Positions 24,520 to 33,598 of a stretch of 64,000 nt of DNA are shown one piece after another. Both the position numbers and the translations under genes were made by a program. The stretch is from Streptomyces sp. NBC_00490 (GTDB lineage: Bacteria; Actinomycetota; Actinomycetes; Streptomycetales; Streptomycetaceae). Where the stretch lies: contig NZ_CP107869.1 of assembly GCF_036013645.1 (NCBI RefSeq), forward strand, positions 10,106,001 to 10,170,000, read 5' to 3'. Position 1 is the first letter of the stretch, and every line of letters begins with the position of its first letter. The notes below the pieces were generated by a model that saw only the letters and a list, made by a program, of their open reading frames with translations, was not told the origin of the DNA and did not search any database.

Positions 24520-25044
24520 ATGTCCATCGGTAATACCCTTCTGGGGCTCCTGGAGTCCGGTCCGCGCCATGGTTACGACCTGAAGCGGGCCTTCGACGAG
24601 AAGTTCGGTCATGACCGGCCACTGCACTACGGCCAGGTCTACGCGACGATGTCCCGGCTGCTGAAGAACGGCCTCGTCGAAGTCGACGGCGTCGAGGCGG
24701 GCAGTGGGCCCGAGCGCAGGCGGTACGCGATCACGGACGCCGGGATCAGCGACGTCGAGCGCTGGCTCGCGACGCCCGAGAAGCCCGAGCCGTACCTGCA
24801 GTCGACCCTCTACACCAAGGTCGTACTGGCGCTGCTCACCGAACGGAACGCGGCCGACGTCCTTGACACGCAGCGCGCCGAGCACCTGCGCATGATGCGG
24901 ATCCTCACCGACCGCAAGCGCAAGGGAGACCTGGCCGACCAGCTGATCTGCGACCACGCCCTGTTCCACCTCGAAGCGGACCTGCGCTGGCTGGAACTGA
25001 CCGCCGTGCGTCTGGACAAGCTCGCCGGGGCGGTGACCGCGTGA
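24520..25044 (+). CDS. PadR-family transcriptional regulator
   Basis: A 174-residue repressor. The winged-helix domain is at residues 3-80 (NTLLGLLESGPRHGYDLKRA, LHYGQVYATMSRLLKNGLVE, RRRYAITDAGISDVERW). The C-terminal helical dimerisation part includes LYTKVVLALLTERNAADVLD and RWLELTAVRLDKLAG. PadR proteins repress efflux or detoxification genes until a ligand binds. ATG 24520 is only eight bases from a -10 box and has no ribosome site, so it is probably leaderless. Its stop overlaps the ABC ATPase GTG start, giving a padR-ABC-FtsX operon. Confidence 0.9.
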   Translation: MSIGNTLLGLLESGPRHGYDLKRAFDEKFGHDRPLHYGQVYATMSRLLKNGLVEVDGVEAGSGPERRRYAITDAGISDVERWLATPEKPEPYLQSTLYTKVVLALLTERNAADVLDTQRAEHLRMMRILTDRKRKGDLADQLICDHALFHLEADLRWLELTAVRLDKLAGAVTA

Positions 25045-25736
25045 CCCGAGTTGATCCTCCCGGTTCCCTGCTCGCCGCCCAGGACCTGCGCAAGGCGTAC
25101 GGGCCGACCACCGCGCTCGACGGCGCCGACTTCTTTATCCACCCCGGCGAGGTCGTCGCCGTGATGGGCCCCTCCGGCTCGGGCAAGTCGACGCTGCTGC
25201 ACTGCCTCGCCGGGATCGTGCGGCCCGACTCCGGGTCCATCACCTGCAACGGGCGTGAGCTGGCCACCATGAACGACGCCCAGCGCAGCGCGCTGCGGCG
25301 CTCCGAGTTCGGCTTCGTCTTCCAGTTCGGTCAGCTGGTGCCCGAACTGACCTGTGTGGAGAACGTGGCGTTGCCGCTGCGGCTGAACGGCACTTCCCGC
25401 AAGGAGGCCGAGAAGGCGGCCCTGACCTGGATGGAGCGGCTGGAGGTCGACGACCTGCGCAAGAAGCGGCCCGGCGAGGTCTCCGGAGGTCAGGGGCAGC
25501 GGGTGGCCGTGGCCCGGGCGCTGGTCACGAGCCCCCGGGTGCTGTTCGCCGACGAGCCGACCGGCGCACTCGACTCCTTCAACGGCGAGCGTGTGATGGG
25601 GCTGCTCACCGAGGCGGCTCGCTCCACCAACGCCGCCGTCGTGCTCGTCACGCACGAGGCACGGGTCGCCGCCTACTCCGACCGCGAGGTCGTCGTACGG
25701 GATGGCAAGTCCCGGGACATGGAGCGCGCCATATGA
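25041..25736 (+). CDS. ABC transporter ATP-binding protein (MacB/LolD type)
   Basis: A 231-residue ATPase with Walker A GPSGSGKSTLLHCLAG, Q-loop GFVFQFGQLVPELT, signature GEVSGGQGQRVAVARALVTS, Walker B VLFADEPTGALDS and H-loop VVLVTHEARVAAYSDR. The SGGQ-R-ADEPTGALDS pattern is that of MacB/LolD-type mechanotransmitters that pair with FtsX-like permeases. GTG 25041 overlaps the padR stop, and its own stop overlaps the permease ATG, so all three are coupled. Confidence 0.93.
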   Translation: MTRVDPPGSLLAAQDLRKAYGPTTALDGADFFIHPGEVVAVMGPSGSGKSTLLHCLAGIVRPDSGSITCNGRELATMNDAQRSALRRSEFGFVFQFGQLVPELTCVENVALPLRLNGTSRKEAEKAALTWMERLEVDDLRKKRPGEVSGGQGQRVAVARALVTSPRVLFADEPTGALDSFNGERVMGLLTEAARSTNAAVVLVTHEARVAAYSDREVVVRDGKSRDMERAI

Positions 25737-28075
25737 AGGTGCGTCAGTGGTCCAGGGACCTGGGTATGGGGGTCAGATTCGCTGTCGCCGGCGGGCGGGA
25801 GGGGTGGGTGCGGATGCTGCTCACCGCCGTCGGCGTGGGGCTCGGTGTGGCACTGCTGCTGCTCGCCACCGCGGTGCCGAACGCGCTGGCCGTCCGGCAC
25901 GACCGGGAGGAGGCGCGTAGCGACCTCACGCACACGTTCAGCGAGTCGCCGATGCGGAAGGCGGACAACACACTGCTGGTCCGCGACGCCGGGACGGTTT
26001 TCCGTGACAAGGAGGTGCGGGGGCGGGCGTTGCAGCCCGAAGGGCCCAAGGCGCCCCTGCCGCCGGGGGTCTCAAGGCTTCCGGGGGTGGGCGAGATGGT
26101 GGTCTCCCCGGCGCTGAAGCGGCTGTTGGAGTCAGGCGAGGGGAAGCAGCTGGGGGAGCGGCTGCCGGGGCGGATCGTCGGCACGATCGCCGAGCCCGGG
26201 CTGATCGGTGCCCAGGAGCTCGCCTTCTACCGCGGCGCCGACCATCTCGTGTTCAATCAGTACGGCGGCGGGGTCGAACGGATCGACCGATTCGGCGCAG
26301 GGTACCTGGAGTCGCAGAAGACAGACCCCATCCTCGTCCTGCTCTCCCTGGTCGTGTTCCTGGTGCTGCTGATGCCGGTCGGCGTCTTCATCGCCGCAGC
26401 CGTGCGGTTCGGCGGCGAGCGCCGGGACCGGCGCCTGGCGGCCCTGCGGCTGGTGGGCTCGGACAGCCGGATGACCCGGCGGATCGCCGCGGGCGAGGCC
26501 GTCGCCGGCGCCGTGGCCGGTCTGGCCTTCGGTACGGTCTTCTTCCTGTTCATCCGGGAGCTCTCCGGGTCTGTGGACCTGTTCGACGTGAGCGTGTTCC
26601 CGAGCTATCTGATCCCCTCGCCCCTGCTCGCCCTGCTGGTCGCGGTCGCGGTCCCGGCGGCCGCCGTGCTGGTCACCCTGTTCGCGCTGCGGGGCGTGGT
26701 GATCGAGCCGCTCGGAGTGGTGCGCACCGCGAAGCCCTTGCGGCGCCGGCTGTGGTGGCGGCTGCTGCTGCCCGTGGGTGGGATCGGCCTGCTCTACCCG
26801 ATGATCGGCAAGGACCGGTACAGCAAAGACTTCAACCAGTACCAGGTCACCGGTGGCGTCCTGCTGCTGCTCGTCGGGGTGACCGCGCTGCTGCCGTGGG
26901 TCATGGAGACGGCCGTCGCCCGGCTCGGCTCCGGCGGGGTCGCCTGGCAACTGGCCATTCGCCGGCTTCAGTTGAGCAGCGGCACGGCCGCCCGCACGGT
27001 CAACGGCATCGCGGTCGCGGTGGCGGGCGCCATCGCCCTGCAGATGCTGTTCACCGGGGTGCAGGGCCAGTACACCAAGCACACCACCAACGACCTCACC
27101 CGGGCCCAGATGAAGGTGAGCCTGGAAAAAGAGGTCCCGCTCGCCCGGGCGGCGGCCGACTTCAAGGCGACTGAGGGTGTCGCGAAGATCTACGCGTTCG
27201 ACGAGGGCTACGTTGCCGACCGGCGCGACGGCGCCGGGGACACCGCCGGTGTCACCATCGCCGACTGTGCGTCCCTGCGCGCGGTGGCTTCCCTCCCCTC
27301 CTGCAAGGACGGTGACTCCTTCGTCGTCCAGGGCGGCGCATACGGGGAGGCGACACCCGGCATGTCCAAGCCCGGCAGCACGCTCTGGTTCGACTACCTC
27401 GACGGCGACCCTGCTGCCGTTCACAGGCCCACGCCCTGGCCCGTGCCAGCGGACCTGAAACAGGCGCGGTCGATCGCGGACCCGGCAGGGAACAAGCGTG
27501 GCGGCCTGCTGCTGACGCCGGGCGCCCTGCCCCCAGCCACCGCACACGGTCTCGACGGGGAGATCTACCTCGCGCTCGACCCGGGCATGTCGGACGCGCC
27601 CGACAACGCGCGGAACACGGCCCACCGTCTCGGCCTGCCCTCCGACCCGGTGGTGCTGGTGTCCAGCAAGAGCGACGACACCTACGCCTCCATCCGCACC
27701 GGCCTGTTCGTCGGCGCCGCCTGCGTACTGGCGCTGATCGGCGCGAGTCTGCTGGTGTCGCAGCTGGAGCAGCTGCGCGAGCGTCGCAAGCTGCTGTCGT
27801 CACTGATCGCCTTCGGCACCCGGCGCCGCACACTGACCCTGTCCGTGCTGTGGCAGACGGCGATCCCGATCGGGCTCGGCCTGGCGCTGGCCACGGCGGT
27901 CGGGCTGACATTGGGCGCGGTCCTGCTGAAGAGGACGCACAAGGCGGTGGACGTCGACTGGGCGAGCGTACTGTCCATGACCGGCATCGGCGCCGCCGTC
28001 ACCCTGCTGGTGACCGTGCTCAGCCTGCCACCACTGCTCCGGCTGATGCGCCCGGACGGCCTGCGCACCGAGTGA
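25733..28075 (+). CDS. FtsX-like permease of a PadR-controlled ABC system
   Basis: A 780-residue permease with two FtsX-like halves. A first membrane helix near residue 30 (LLTAVGVGLGVALLLLATAV) is followed by an external region (about 50-200), a helix group at about 205-340 (PILVLLSLVVFLVLLMPVGV, FFLFIRELSG, LLALLVAVAVPAAAVLVTLF), further helices near 360-440, and a second external region. It ends with a C-terminal three-helix group (about 655-775: GLFVGAACVLALIGASLLVS, AIPIGLGLALATAVGLTLGA, MTGIGAAVTLLVTVLSLPPL). Such systems expel or sense antibiotics and lipids. Substrate unknown; expression presumably depends on the PadR ligand. Confidence 0.9.
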   Translation: MKVRQWSRDLGMGVRFAVAGGREGWVRMLLTAVGVGLGVALLLLATAVPNALAVRHDREEARSDLTHTFSESPMRKADNTLLVRDAGTVFRDKEVRGRALQPEGPKAPLPPGVSRLPGVGEMVVSPALKRLLESGEGKQLGERLPGRIVGTIAEPGLIGAQELAFYRGADHLVFNQYGGGVERIDRFGAGYLESQKTDPILVLLSLVVFLVLLMPVGVFIAAAVRFGGERRDRRLAALRLVGSDSRMTRRIAAGEAVAGAVAGLAFGTVFFLFIRELSGSVDLFDVSVFPSYLIPSPLLALLVAVAVPAAAVLVTLFALRGVVIEPLGVVRTAKPLRRRLWWRLLLPVGGIGLLYPMIGKDRYSKDFNQYQVTGGVLLLLVGVTALLPWVMETAVARLGSGGVAWQLAIRRLQLSSGTAARTVNGIAVAVAGAIALQMLFTGVQGQYTKHTTNDLTRAQMKVSLEKEVPLARAAADFKATEGVAKIYAFDEGYVADRRDGAGDTAGVTIADCASLRAVASLPSCKDGDSFVVQGGAYGEATPGMSKPGSTLWFDYLDGDPAAVHRPTPWPVPADLKQARSIADPAGNKRGGLLLTPGALPPATAHGLDGEIYLALDPGMSDAPDNARNTAHRLGLPSDPVVLVSSKSDDTYASIRTGLFVGAACVLALIGASLLVSQLEQLRERRKLLSSLIAFGTRRRTLTLSVLWQTAIPIGLGLALATAVGLTLGAVLLKRTHKAVDVDWASVLSMTGIGAAVTLLVTVLSLPPLLRLMRPDGLRTE

Positions 28076-28524
28076 GCCATACGCCCCGAAGACCCCTCTC
28101 CACCACGACTGCCGGCCAATGTGCTGGATCGTTCAGGCGGAGGGGGGCCTCGGGTTGCTCGTCGTACGGGCCTCGATCCGGAATCCTGGACACGGGCTGT
28201 GCGGCGTGGGCCAGGGTGGTCGATGTCGTGTCGACCGCTGTCTCGTCAGCAAGGGGACTGCGTTGTCCGGGGGGCCAACCCCCGCTAACGCAGGTCAAGG
28301 TCGCCCTCAACGAACTCGCCGGCTCCGCCACCCTTCATGTCTTCGGGTCTCGGGGCGTTGACCGCAGCCCCCACCTCCGGGCTGACGGAGCAGAGCGGCG
28401 GTCAATGGATGCGCCTGCCGGCCGCAGGCAGGGTCCGGCCGGCAGTTCGGTCGACGTCGTTGCCGCCGCAGTCCGTGCTGCGTGCTCTCGCCTCATGCAG
28501 CAGCAGACGGGAGGGAATCATCCC
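28076..28524. other. Intergenic stretch, no gene seen
   Basis: No convincing coding frame on either strand between the convergent permease and DUF5133 genes. Confidence 0.4.
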
Positions 28525-28767
28525 TTACGCAGCCAGCGTCTCATCCTGCTGGGAGATGCTCGCAGCGCTCGTGAGCTGCTCCAGCAGGGCATCGGCCGCC
28601 AGCAGGGCCTGTTCGGCGGTGCGGGCTCCTGTCATCACGCACAGCGTGTACGTGGCGTCCTCAAGGTCCCTGCTCGTACGGCCGGTAGGACGTACGTCAT
28701 GCTCGATTCTCGCCTGAGCAAACTGGGCCAGTACAGCGCGCAGATCCTTCTCCGCAGGAATGATCAC
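28525..28767 (-). CDS. DUF5133 domain protein
   Basis: An 80-residue helical protein from minus-strand GTG 28767 (GAGAGG upstream). KDLRAVLAQFAQARIEHD, then SRDLEDATYTLCVMTGARTA and QALLAADALLEQL match the DUF5133 pattern of small Streptomyces proteins, whose DxxYTLCVxTGxR motif is present. Function is unknown. It is monocistronic and convergent with the FtsX permease. Confidence 0.78.
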   Translation of the reverse strand: MIIPAEKDLRAVLAQFAQARIEHDVRPTGRTSRDLEDATYTLCVMTGARTAEQALLAADALLEQLTSAASISQQDETLAA

Positions 28768-29255
28768 GGTGATACCTCTCCCTCAAAAAGCCTCTCCCGC
28801 AGGCGGCCACCGCACCGCGAGGAACTGGCTGCATCCAGACACTGCCGCCGCGGCACGTCACCGGGCACATCGGCAGACCTCAAGTGCCCCACCTCGACAG
28901 GGATATGCCACCGTGACGACCTGACGTGGCCACCGGCTGCCCGGCCGGGGGTGAAGGGACGGGGACGCCCTGCTCGGGCCGGATGGCACGTGCTTTTCCC
29001 CTGGCCGCTGCGGAGTCATGGCGGGCCCACTACCGGCGACGTCCGAACAGGCGTCGGTTGTTCTTCGTCTCCGCTTCGGCCTCCGCCCGCGGCCGGCTGA
29101 CGATGGCGCAGAGTGGTGTCGCATGTCGCTGCCATCGCTCGCCCCGCGCGGGCAGGGCGTGTCTGTTCATCCTGGGGGCGGTCAGCGGAGATCACGCGAC
29201 TCATGCTTCAGTGACTCGGAGGGCATCTCGGTCGGAGCCCCGCTGAGGAATGGCC
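28768..29255. other. Divergent intergenic region
   Basis: No supported gene between the minus-strand DUF5133 gene and the plus-strand MerR gene. It holds both promoters; only the MerR promoter is recognisable. Confidence 0.4.
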
Positions 29256-29286
29256 TTGAGTCTCCAGTGAGTGGAGACAGCAGAGT
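29256..29286 (+). promoter_or_regulatory. MerR-type promoter with dyad in a 19-bp spacer
   Basis: TTGAGT (29256-29261) and CAGAGT (29281-29286) fit -35 and -10 boxes separated by 19 bp, the stretched spacing typical of MerR targets. A perfect inverted repeat GTCTCCA (29260-29266) / TGGAGAC (29272-29278) lies in the spacer. The -10 ends seven bases before ATG 29294. Binding by the adjacent MerR is inferred. Confidence 0.65.
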
Positions 29287-29293
29287 GGGGGAC

Positions 29294-30232
29294 ATGGACG
29301 TTACGACCCTCTACTCGATCGGGGAGCTTTCCCGGCGGACCGGCTTGTCTGTGAGGACCATCCGGTTCTACTCCGATTCGGGGGTGGTAGCGCCGACCAC
29401 CCGTAGTCCCGCCGGCTATCGGCTCTACGACCTCGACGCACTGCTCCGTCTGGAGCTCCTGCGCACACTGCGCGAGCTGGGCATGGACCTGGCCACGATT
29501 CAACGGGTACTGGACCGCGAGCTGTCAGTGGCGGAAGTCGCCGCGGCGCACGCCGACGCCATGGACGTCCAGATCCGGGTGCTGCAACTGCGTCGGAGCG
29601 TTCTGCGAGTCGTGGCCAGCCGCGGGTCCAGTCCCGAGGAGACCAAGCTCATGCACAGGCTCACGCAGTTGTCCGGCGAGGAACGCCGACGTTTGATCGA
29701 CGATTTCATGGACGGCACCTTCGGCACAGTGGATGCCGACCCGGGCGCAGTGGCCATGGTTCGCGCTGCCATTCCCGACCTCCCCGATGATCCGACCGGC
29801 GAGCAGGTCGCCGCGTGGGTGGAGCTCGCCGAGCTGGTCGGCGACGAGGAGTTCCGTGCCCGCATGCGCCAAACGGCCGTACGCCAGGCCGCCGGGCGCC
29901 CCCTCGACATCGAGCGCGATGCCGGCGAGGAGCTGATGGAGTTCACCCGTCAGAAGGTGGCTGAGGCCAGGAAGTCGGGCATCGACCCGCTCAGCGACAG
30001 AGCCGCACCCGTCATCGACGACCTCGTGCACCGCTTCGCCGAGGTGTTCGCGCGCACCCATGACACGGAATTCCGTAACTGGATGGCGCAGCAGTTCGAA
30101 GAGGCGCACGATCCCAGGGTGGACCGGTACTGGCAGCTGGTGTGGATCGTCAACGGCTGGCAGGTAGTACCGGACCTGATCCCGGTGTACCCCTGGCTCA
30201 CCCAGGCCCTGCGAAATGACCGCGCCGCATAG
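29294..30232 (+). CDS. MerR-family transcriptional regulator with a long C-terminal domain
   Basis: A 312-residue activator. The MerR winged helix is at residues 4-75 (LYSIGELSRRTGLSVRTIRF, YSDSGVVAPTTRSPAGYRLY, LRTLRELGMDLATIQRVLD), then a coiled-coil dimer helix to about 115. A roughly 190-residue helical domain (GDEEFRARMRQTAVRQAAGR, FAEVFARTHDTEFRNWMAQQ, RYWQLVWIVNGW) lacks the cysteines of metal sensors and probably binds an organic ligand. This tail differs from TipAS. ATG 29294 follows the promoter so closely that the mRNA is probably leaderless. GTG 29285 is an alternative. No obvious target gene adjoins it, so autoregulation is likely. Confidence 0.85.
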   Translation: MDVTTLYSIGELSRRTGLSVRTIRFYSDSGVVAPTTRSPAGYRLYDLDALLRLELLRTLRELGMDLATIQRVLDRELSVAEVAAAHADAMDVQIRVLQLRRSVLRVVASRGSSPEETKLMHRLTQLSGEERRRLIDDFMDGTFGTVDADPGAVAMVRAAIPDLPDDPTGEQVAAWVELAELVGDEEFRARMRQTAVRQAAGRPLDIERDAGEELMEFTRQKVAEARKSGIDPLSDRAAPVIDDLVHRFAEVFARTHDTEFRNWMAQQFEEAHDPRVDRYWQLVWIVNGWQVVPDLIPVYPWLTQALRNDRAA

Positions 30233-30376
30233 TCACCGCAGTGGGCACCGCCCCGGATCCCTGAACGAGTCCAAGGGATCACCTGCGGACAGGAGACCAG
30301 GTCGTCCGACGTCGATGTGTAACTACTGATCTCTTCGGGTTGTTGGCGGGTGCCGGTCCTGCGGTAGGCCGGTCGT

Positions 30377-31148
30377 ATGCGGTGCGCGCAGGGCGGCGGG
30401 TTCACCGCTGAGCGGCGGGAGTTTCGTGAGCGGATCCGGTATCAGGCGGGCGAACGGTTCACGCGCGGCGAGAAGACCGCAGTGGTCGCGAGGGATCTGC
30501 GGGTGAGTGAGCGGTCGGTGGAACGCTGGCGGCGTGCTTGGCGGGAGGGCGGGATGGATGCGCTGGCTTTCACCGGACCGTCGGAACTGCCCAGGCTGTC
30601 CGACGGGTTCGCGGAGTTGGAGAAGGAGTTGGCCCGCGGACCCGCCGAGCGCGGCTGGGAGGACCAGCGGTGGGCCCTGGCGCGGATCGGCGTCCTGATC
30701 GCCTGGAGGTTCAGGATCGGCTGTTCGATGGCGGCGGTATGGCGGCTGCTGCATCGTCACGGCTGGTCGTGGCAGTCTCCCGCCCGCCGCGCGCTGGAAC
30801 GCGACGAGCATGCGGTCGAGCTGTGGAAGAAGGATGTGTGGCCGCAGGCGGAATGACTGCGGCGGCGCTCGGGGCGTTCGTCGTGTTCGGGGACGAGGCG
30901 GGGTTCTCGATGACGCAGCCGCGGGCCCGCACCTGGGGCCGGCGTGGACACACGCCGGTGGTGCGGGTGCGGGTGCGGGGCAGGGCCTGGCCCGCCGCTG
31001 GTCGATCGCCGCCCTGTGCTGCTACCGGCCGGGCGAGGCGTCCCGGCTGATCTACCGGCCGCGCCGCCACCGCAAGCAGACACGGCTGCGCCCACTGCGC
31101 AGCCTGTCCCGGTCGGTCCGTGCCCGGGGTGTGCCGGTGAGAGCCTGA
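30377..31148 (+). pseudogene. IS630-family transposase, broken
   Basis: The first frame (30377-30856) gives the N-terminal helix-turn-helix part: ERFTRGEKTAVVARDLRVSE, RSVERWRRAWREGGMDALAF, WALARIGVLIAWRF. An ATGA overlap leads to a second frame from 30853 with the first catalytic Asp in AFVVFGDEAGFSMTQPRART. That frame is lost near 30990 and the text continues one base off as WSIAALCCYRPGEASRLIYR to 31148. The remaining catalytic DNxxxH and Glu parts are missing, so it is a truncated, frameshifted relic. Confidence 0.82.
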
Positions 31149-31424
31149 TTTGGAAGCCCTCTGCATGTACGTCGTGGTCAGTGGTTGTTTGTGATCTCGC
31201 CACGGTGATGCTCGGTGTGGACTGACGGGGGCGTGTTATCCGTGCGGCAGCGGTTCTCGGGAGATACCGTGCATATCAGGAGCAGTCGTGGTTCCGAGCT
31301 GCTGCTCGCCCGTGATCGCGATCGCGGGCGTTTCGCTGTCCGGGACCGCGCTTGGGCGACGCCGGTCGGACGCGGTGGTCGCGCAGTGCGGGCGCCATCG
31401 GCTGCGCACGTCTAGGAGAACAGC
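31149..31424. other. Leader region of the cold-shock gene
   Basis: No gene. The 3' part contains palindromic GATCGCGATC (about 31314-31323) and TAGGAGAACAGC just before the ATG. Cold-shock genes often have long structured leaders, so this interval may be part of the transcript. Confidence 0.4.
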
Positions 31425-31628
31425 ATGGCTACTGGCATCGTGAAGTGGTTCAACGCCGAAAAGGGCTTCGGCTTCCTCGAGCAGGACGGTGGTGGCGCCG
31501 ACGTCTTCGCCCACTACTCCAACATCGTCGCCCAGGGCTTCCGCGAGCTCCAGGAGGGCCAGAAGGTGTCCTTCGACGTCGTCCAGGGCCAGAAGGGCCC
31601 GCAGGCGGAGAACATCGTGCCGGCCTGA
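31425..31628 (+). CDS. Cold-shock protein (CspA family)
   Basis: A 67-residue single cold-shock domain. [20 protein letters not shown] carries RNP1 (KGFGFL) and DVFAHYSNI carries RNP2 (VFAHY), and it ends [10 protein letters not shown]. It binds single-stranded RNA/DNA and acts as an RNA chaperone. TAGGAG precedes ATG 31425. RNP2 usually reads VFVH; here it is VFAH, as in several actinobacterial paralogues. A hairpin terminator follows. Confidence 0.95.
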   Translation: MATGIVKWFNAEKGFGFLEQDGGGADVFAHYSNIVAQGFRELQEGQKVSFDVVQGQKGPQAENIVPA

Positions 31629-31645
31629 GCCGCACCCTCATCCCA

Positions 31646-31686
31646 CGATGCCCCGCAGGCAGCCCACAGCCGCCGGCGGGGCATCG
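31646..31686. terminator. Terminator of the cold-shock gene
   Basis: An 11-bp perfect stem: CGATGCCCCGC (31646-31656) pairs with GCGGGGCATCG (31676-31686), 18 bases after the csp stop. Its loop holds a further GC-rich segment. Confidence 0.72.
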
Positions 31687-31826
31687 TCACGTTCATCCAC
31701 CGCACTCTGATTCTCGTACAGCTGCCACTGTCGGGCGGTCGAGCCATGTCAGCCCAGGCGGCTCCTCGTGTCACTCACGGCAGATGGGCGGTGGTCCGGG
31801 TACCTCAGTCCCCTCAAGGGGTGTCG

Positions 31827-32063
31827 TCAGACCAATTTCAGGGCTCCGCCCGGCCGCGGGCGGGCTGCGGTGGGGTAGATGGTCGGGCGGGTGAGGTGCC
31901 GCGTCATCAGCCTGATCGCGGCAAGGTTGATCATTGCCTCGGAGCTTTCGGGCAGTCGTTCGTGGCCTCTGACCAGGCGCCGGGCGTGCATCACTCAGGC
32001 CCATGATCGTTCCATGGCCCGGCGGCGCGGCAGAACGACGAAGCCCTTGGCGTCTGTCGGGTT
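31827..32063 (-). pseudogene. IS5-family transposase C-terminal relic with in-frame stop
   Basis: On the minus strand GFVVLPRRRAMERSWA is followed by TGA (31995-31997) where homologues have Trp. The same frame then continues VMHARRLVRGHERLPESSEA and MINLAAIRLMTRHLTRP to TGA 31827. FVVLPRRW-VERT-AW--R-RRL-RDYER is the IS5 tail containing the catalytic Glu. The front of the gene and the inverted repeats are not seen. Confidence 0.78.
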
Positions 32064-32483
32064 CCTGGTCGGGGTGGAGTCGCGGTCGCGGTCGGGCTCG
32101 GCACGGCGTGCAGGTCGGCCGATCGATTGCACAGCCTTCCCCTCGGCTGCGCAGGCATTTGACCTGCATGGTCGGGGTCGGCGGATGCCATGGTCAGGTC
32201 TGCGCGGAGGGGCTGCGCAGACTCTGCGCTCAGGGCGATGGGCGGGCGGTGACCGCGTCGTGGGCGGTGGGCGCTGGGCGGCCAGGCACTCCGTCAGAGT
32301 GGCCAGCTGGCCTGTTCCGTGGGGGTGGTGACGGGTCACCAGATGGGCGCGGAGAGCCCGTCGCGGAGGGCAGAATCGGCCGTGTTGGCTTGGAAGTCGG
32401 GTCGCCCCGGGGGAATCGCACTCTTGGGTGGTGACCCGACCACCAGGGGATGGGCTGCCGCTGGACCGGCGGGGCCAGCCGGA
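32064..32483. other. Gene-poor stretch
   Basis: No convincing frame. It may include unrecognisable upstream parts of the IS5 relic on the minus strand. Confidence 0.35.
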
Positions 32484-32972
32484 TTATCCCGGCCCAGGAC
32501 TCGAGTCTGCACGCCGCTGCCGTACCGCGAACACAGCCACGACGACCGAGATGATCAGGAAGAACAGGGCACCTGCGCCCGACATCACCATCGAGGCGGC
32601 CGCCCCGCCGCCCCCGACATCCTCTTCACGGGCGACCACCTGTGGATCGTCCGCCTGGTACCGGACGGTGAGCGAGGTGCCGACAGAGTCCTTGCCGCCG
32701 CCGCTGCCTACCGGCAGATTCGCCACCACGATCCGCCCATCGGCCTCGAACCTGACTTGACAGCCGCCCAACATGCACGAGCCGCTCGTATGCAACGTCG
32801 CACGAGCCCGCTCGCCGTCCTGGAGGGAGCGTAGGTGCTGGGCCGCTGGAAACATCACCAGCGTCGACAGCGAGCCCAGGAGGAGCGCGAGCGCCAGCGA
32901 AATCAGTAGAGACGTACGAGGTCGCAAGTCACCGTTTTGCCGGTGCGCGCCGGCGACACCTGGGTCCGACAT
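32484..32972 (-). CDS. Two-helix membrane protein, DUF3592-like
   Basis: A 162-residue protein from minus-strand ATG 32972 (ATG 32993 is in frame). The first helix is LLISLALALLLGSLSTLVMF, the last is ALFFLIISVVVAVFAV. The external domain between them has RARATLHTSGSCMLGGCQVR, VGTSLTVRYQADDPQVV and a glycine-rich VGGGGAAAS. The TLxVRYxxxDPxxV pattern between two membrane helices is that of DUF3592 proteins. The CMLGGC cysteine pair could form a disulfide. Role unknown. Confidence 0.72.
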   Translation of the reverse strand: MSDPGVAGAHRQNGDLRPRTSLLISLALALLLGSLSTLVMFPAAQHLRSLQDGERARATLHTSGSCMLGGCQVRFEADGRIVVANLPVGSGGGKDSVGTSLTVRYQADDPQVVAREEDVGGGGAAASMVMSGAGALFFLIISVVVAVFAVRQRRADSSPGPG

Positions 32973-33598
32973 GCCGGCCACGACTCTCACCATCCGATTC
33001 AGTTCGTGTCGAGGCGGCCTGCCACGTCTTACCCGTGGGCTGCACCTCGTTGCTGAACAGGGTAGAAAAGTCTGCCGAGTTGCCATCACGTAGTGATTCG
33101 GCACATCAGACTCGGCCCGGCTGCCTGCTGTCGGCAACGTTGAGCGACGGTGCGGCTCCGGACATGCGGGCCGTGGCCGTCAAAAGCGTCAAAAACGTCC
33201 GAGGTGTCCAGGAGACGGATCGAGGACTCTGTCCGGGGCAGTGACGGGCGAATAGCGCGACCGTCGGCCCGTTTGACGGTAGGAACCACGAAATCCGTCA
33301 CGGCGGCACATCATGGCTGCTCAATCGGTTCAAGGGAACACCGCGTCGTGCGGCCTGACAGCAGGACCAGGATGGATCTGACGAGGTCGCGCCGTGCGGA
33401 CGGCTGGGGTCATCTCCTCGGCGACTGCGGCAGCGGTGCCTGGATCGGCCGGGCCGGCCTGGAGGCCGCGCCGCGTGCCTACGACGGCCTCACCTGTTGC
33501 CATCCACGCAGTACCGAGCGCAACCCGCGCGGAGCAGCCTCACCGCTGCTTCGTCAATGACGACAGAGGGTGTCGGGTTTACGGCTGACGATGGGCGT
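32973..33598. other. Divergent intergenic region
   Basis: No gene with ribosome site and coding pattern is visible between the membrane-protein gene and the PNPOx-like gene. Confidence 0.4.

Noticed and set aside
26132..27625. 497-codon minus-strand frame inside the FtsX permease
   Set aside because: Gln/His/Arg-rich antisense shadow of a membrane protein; no start signal.
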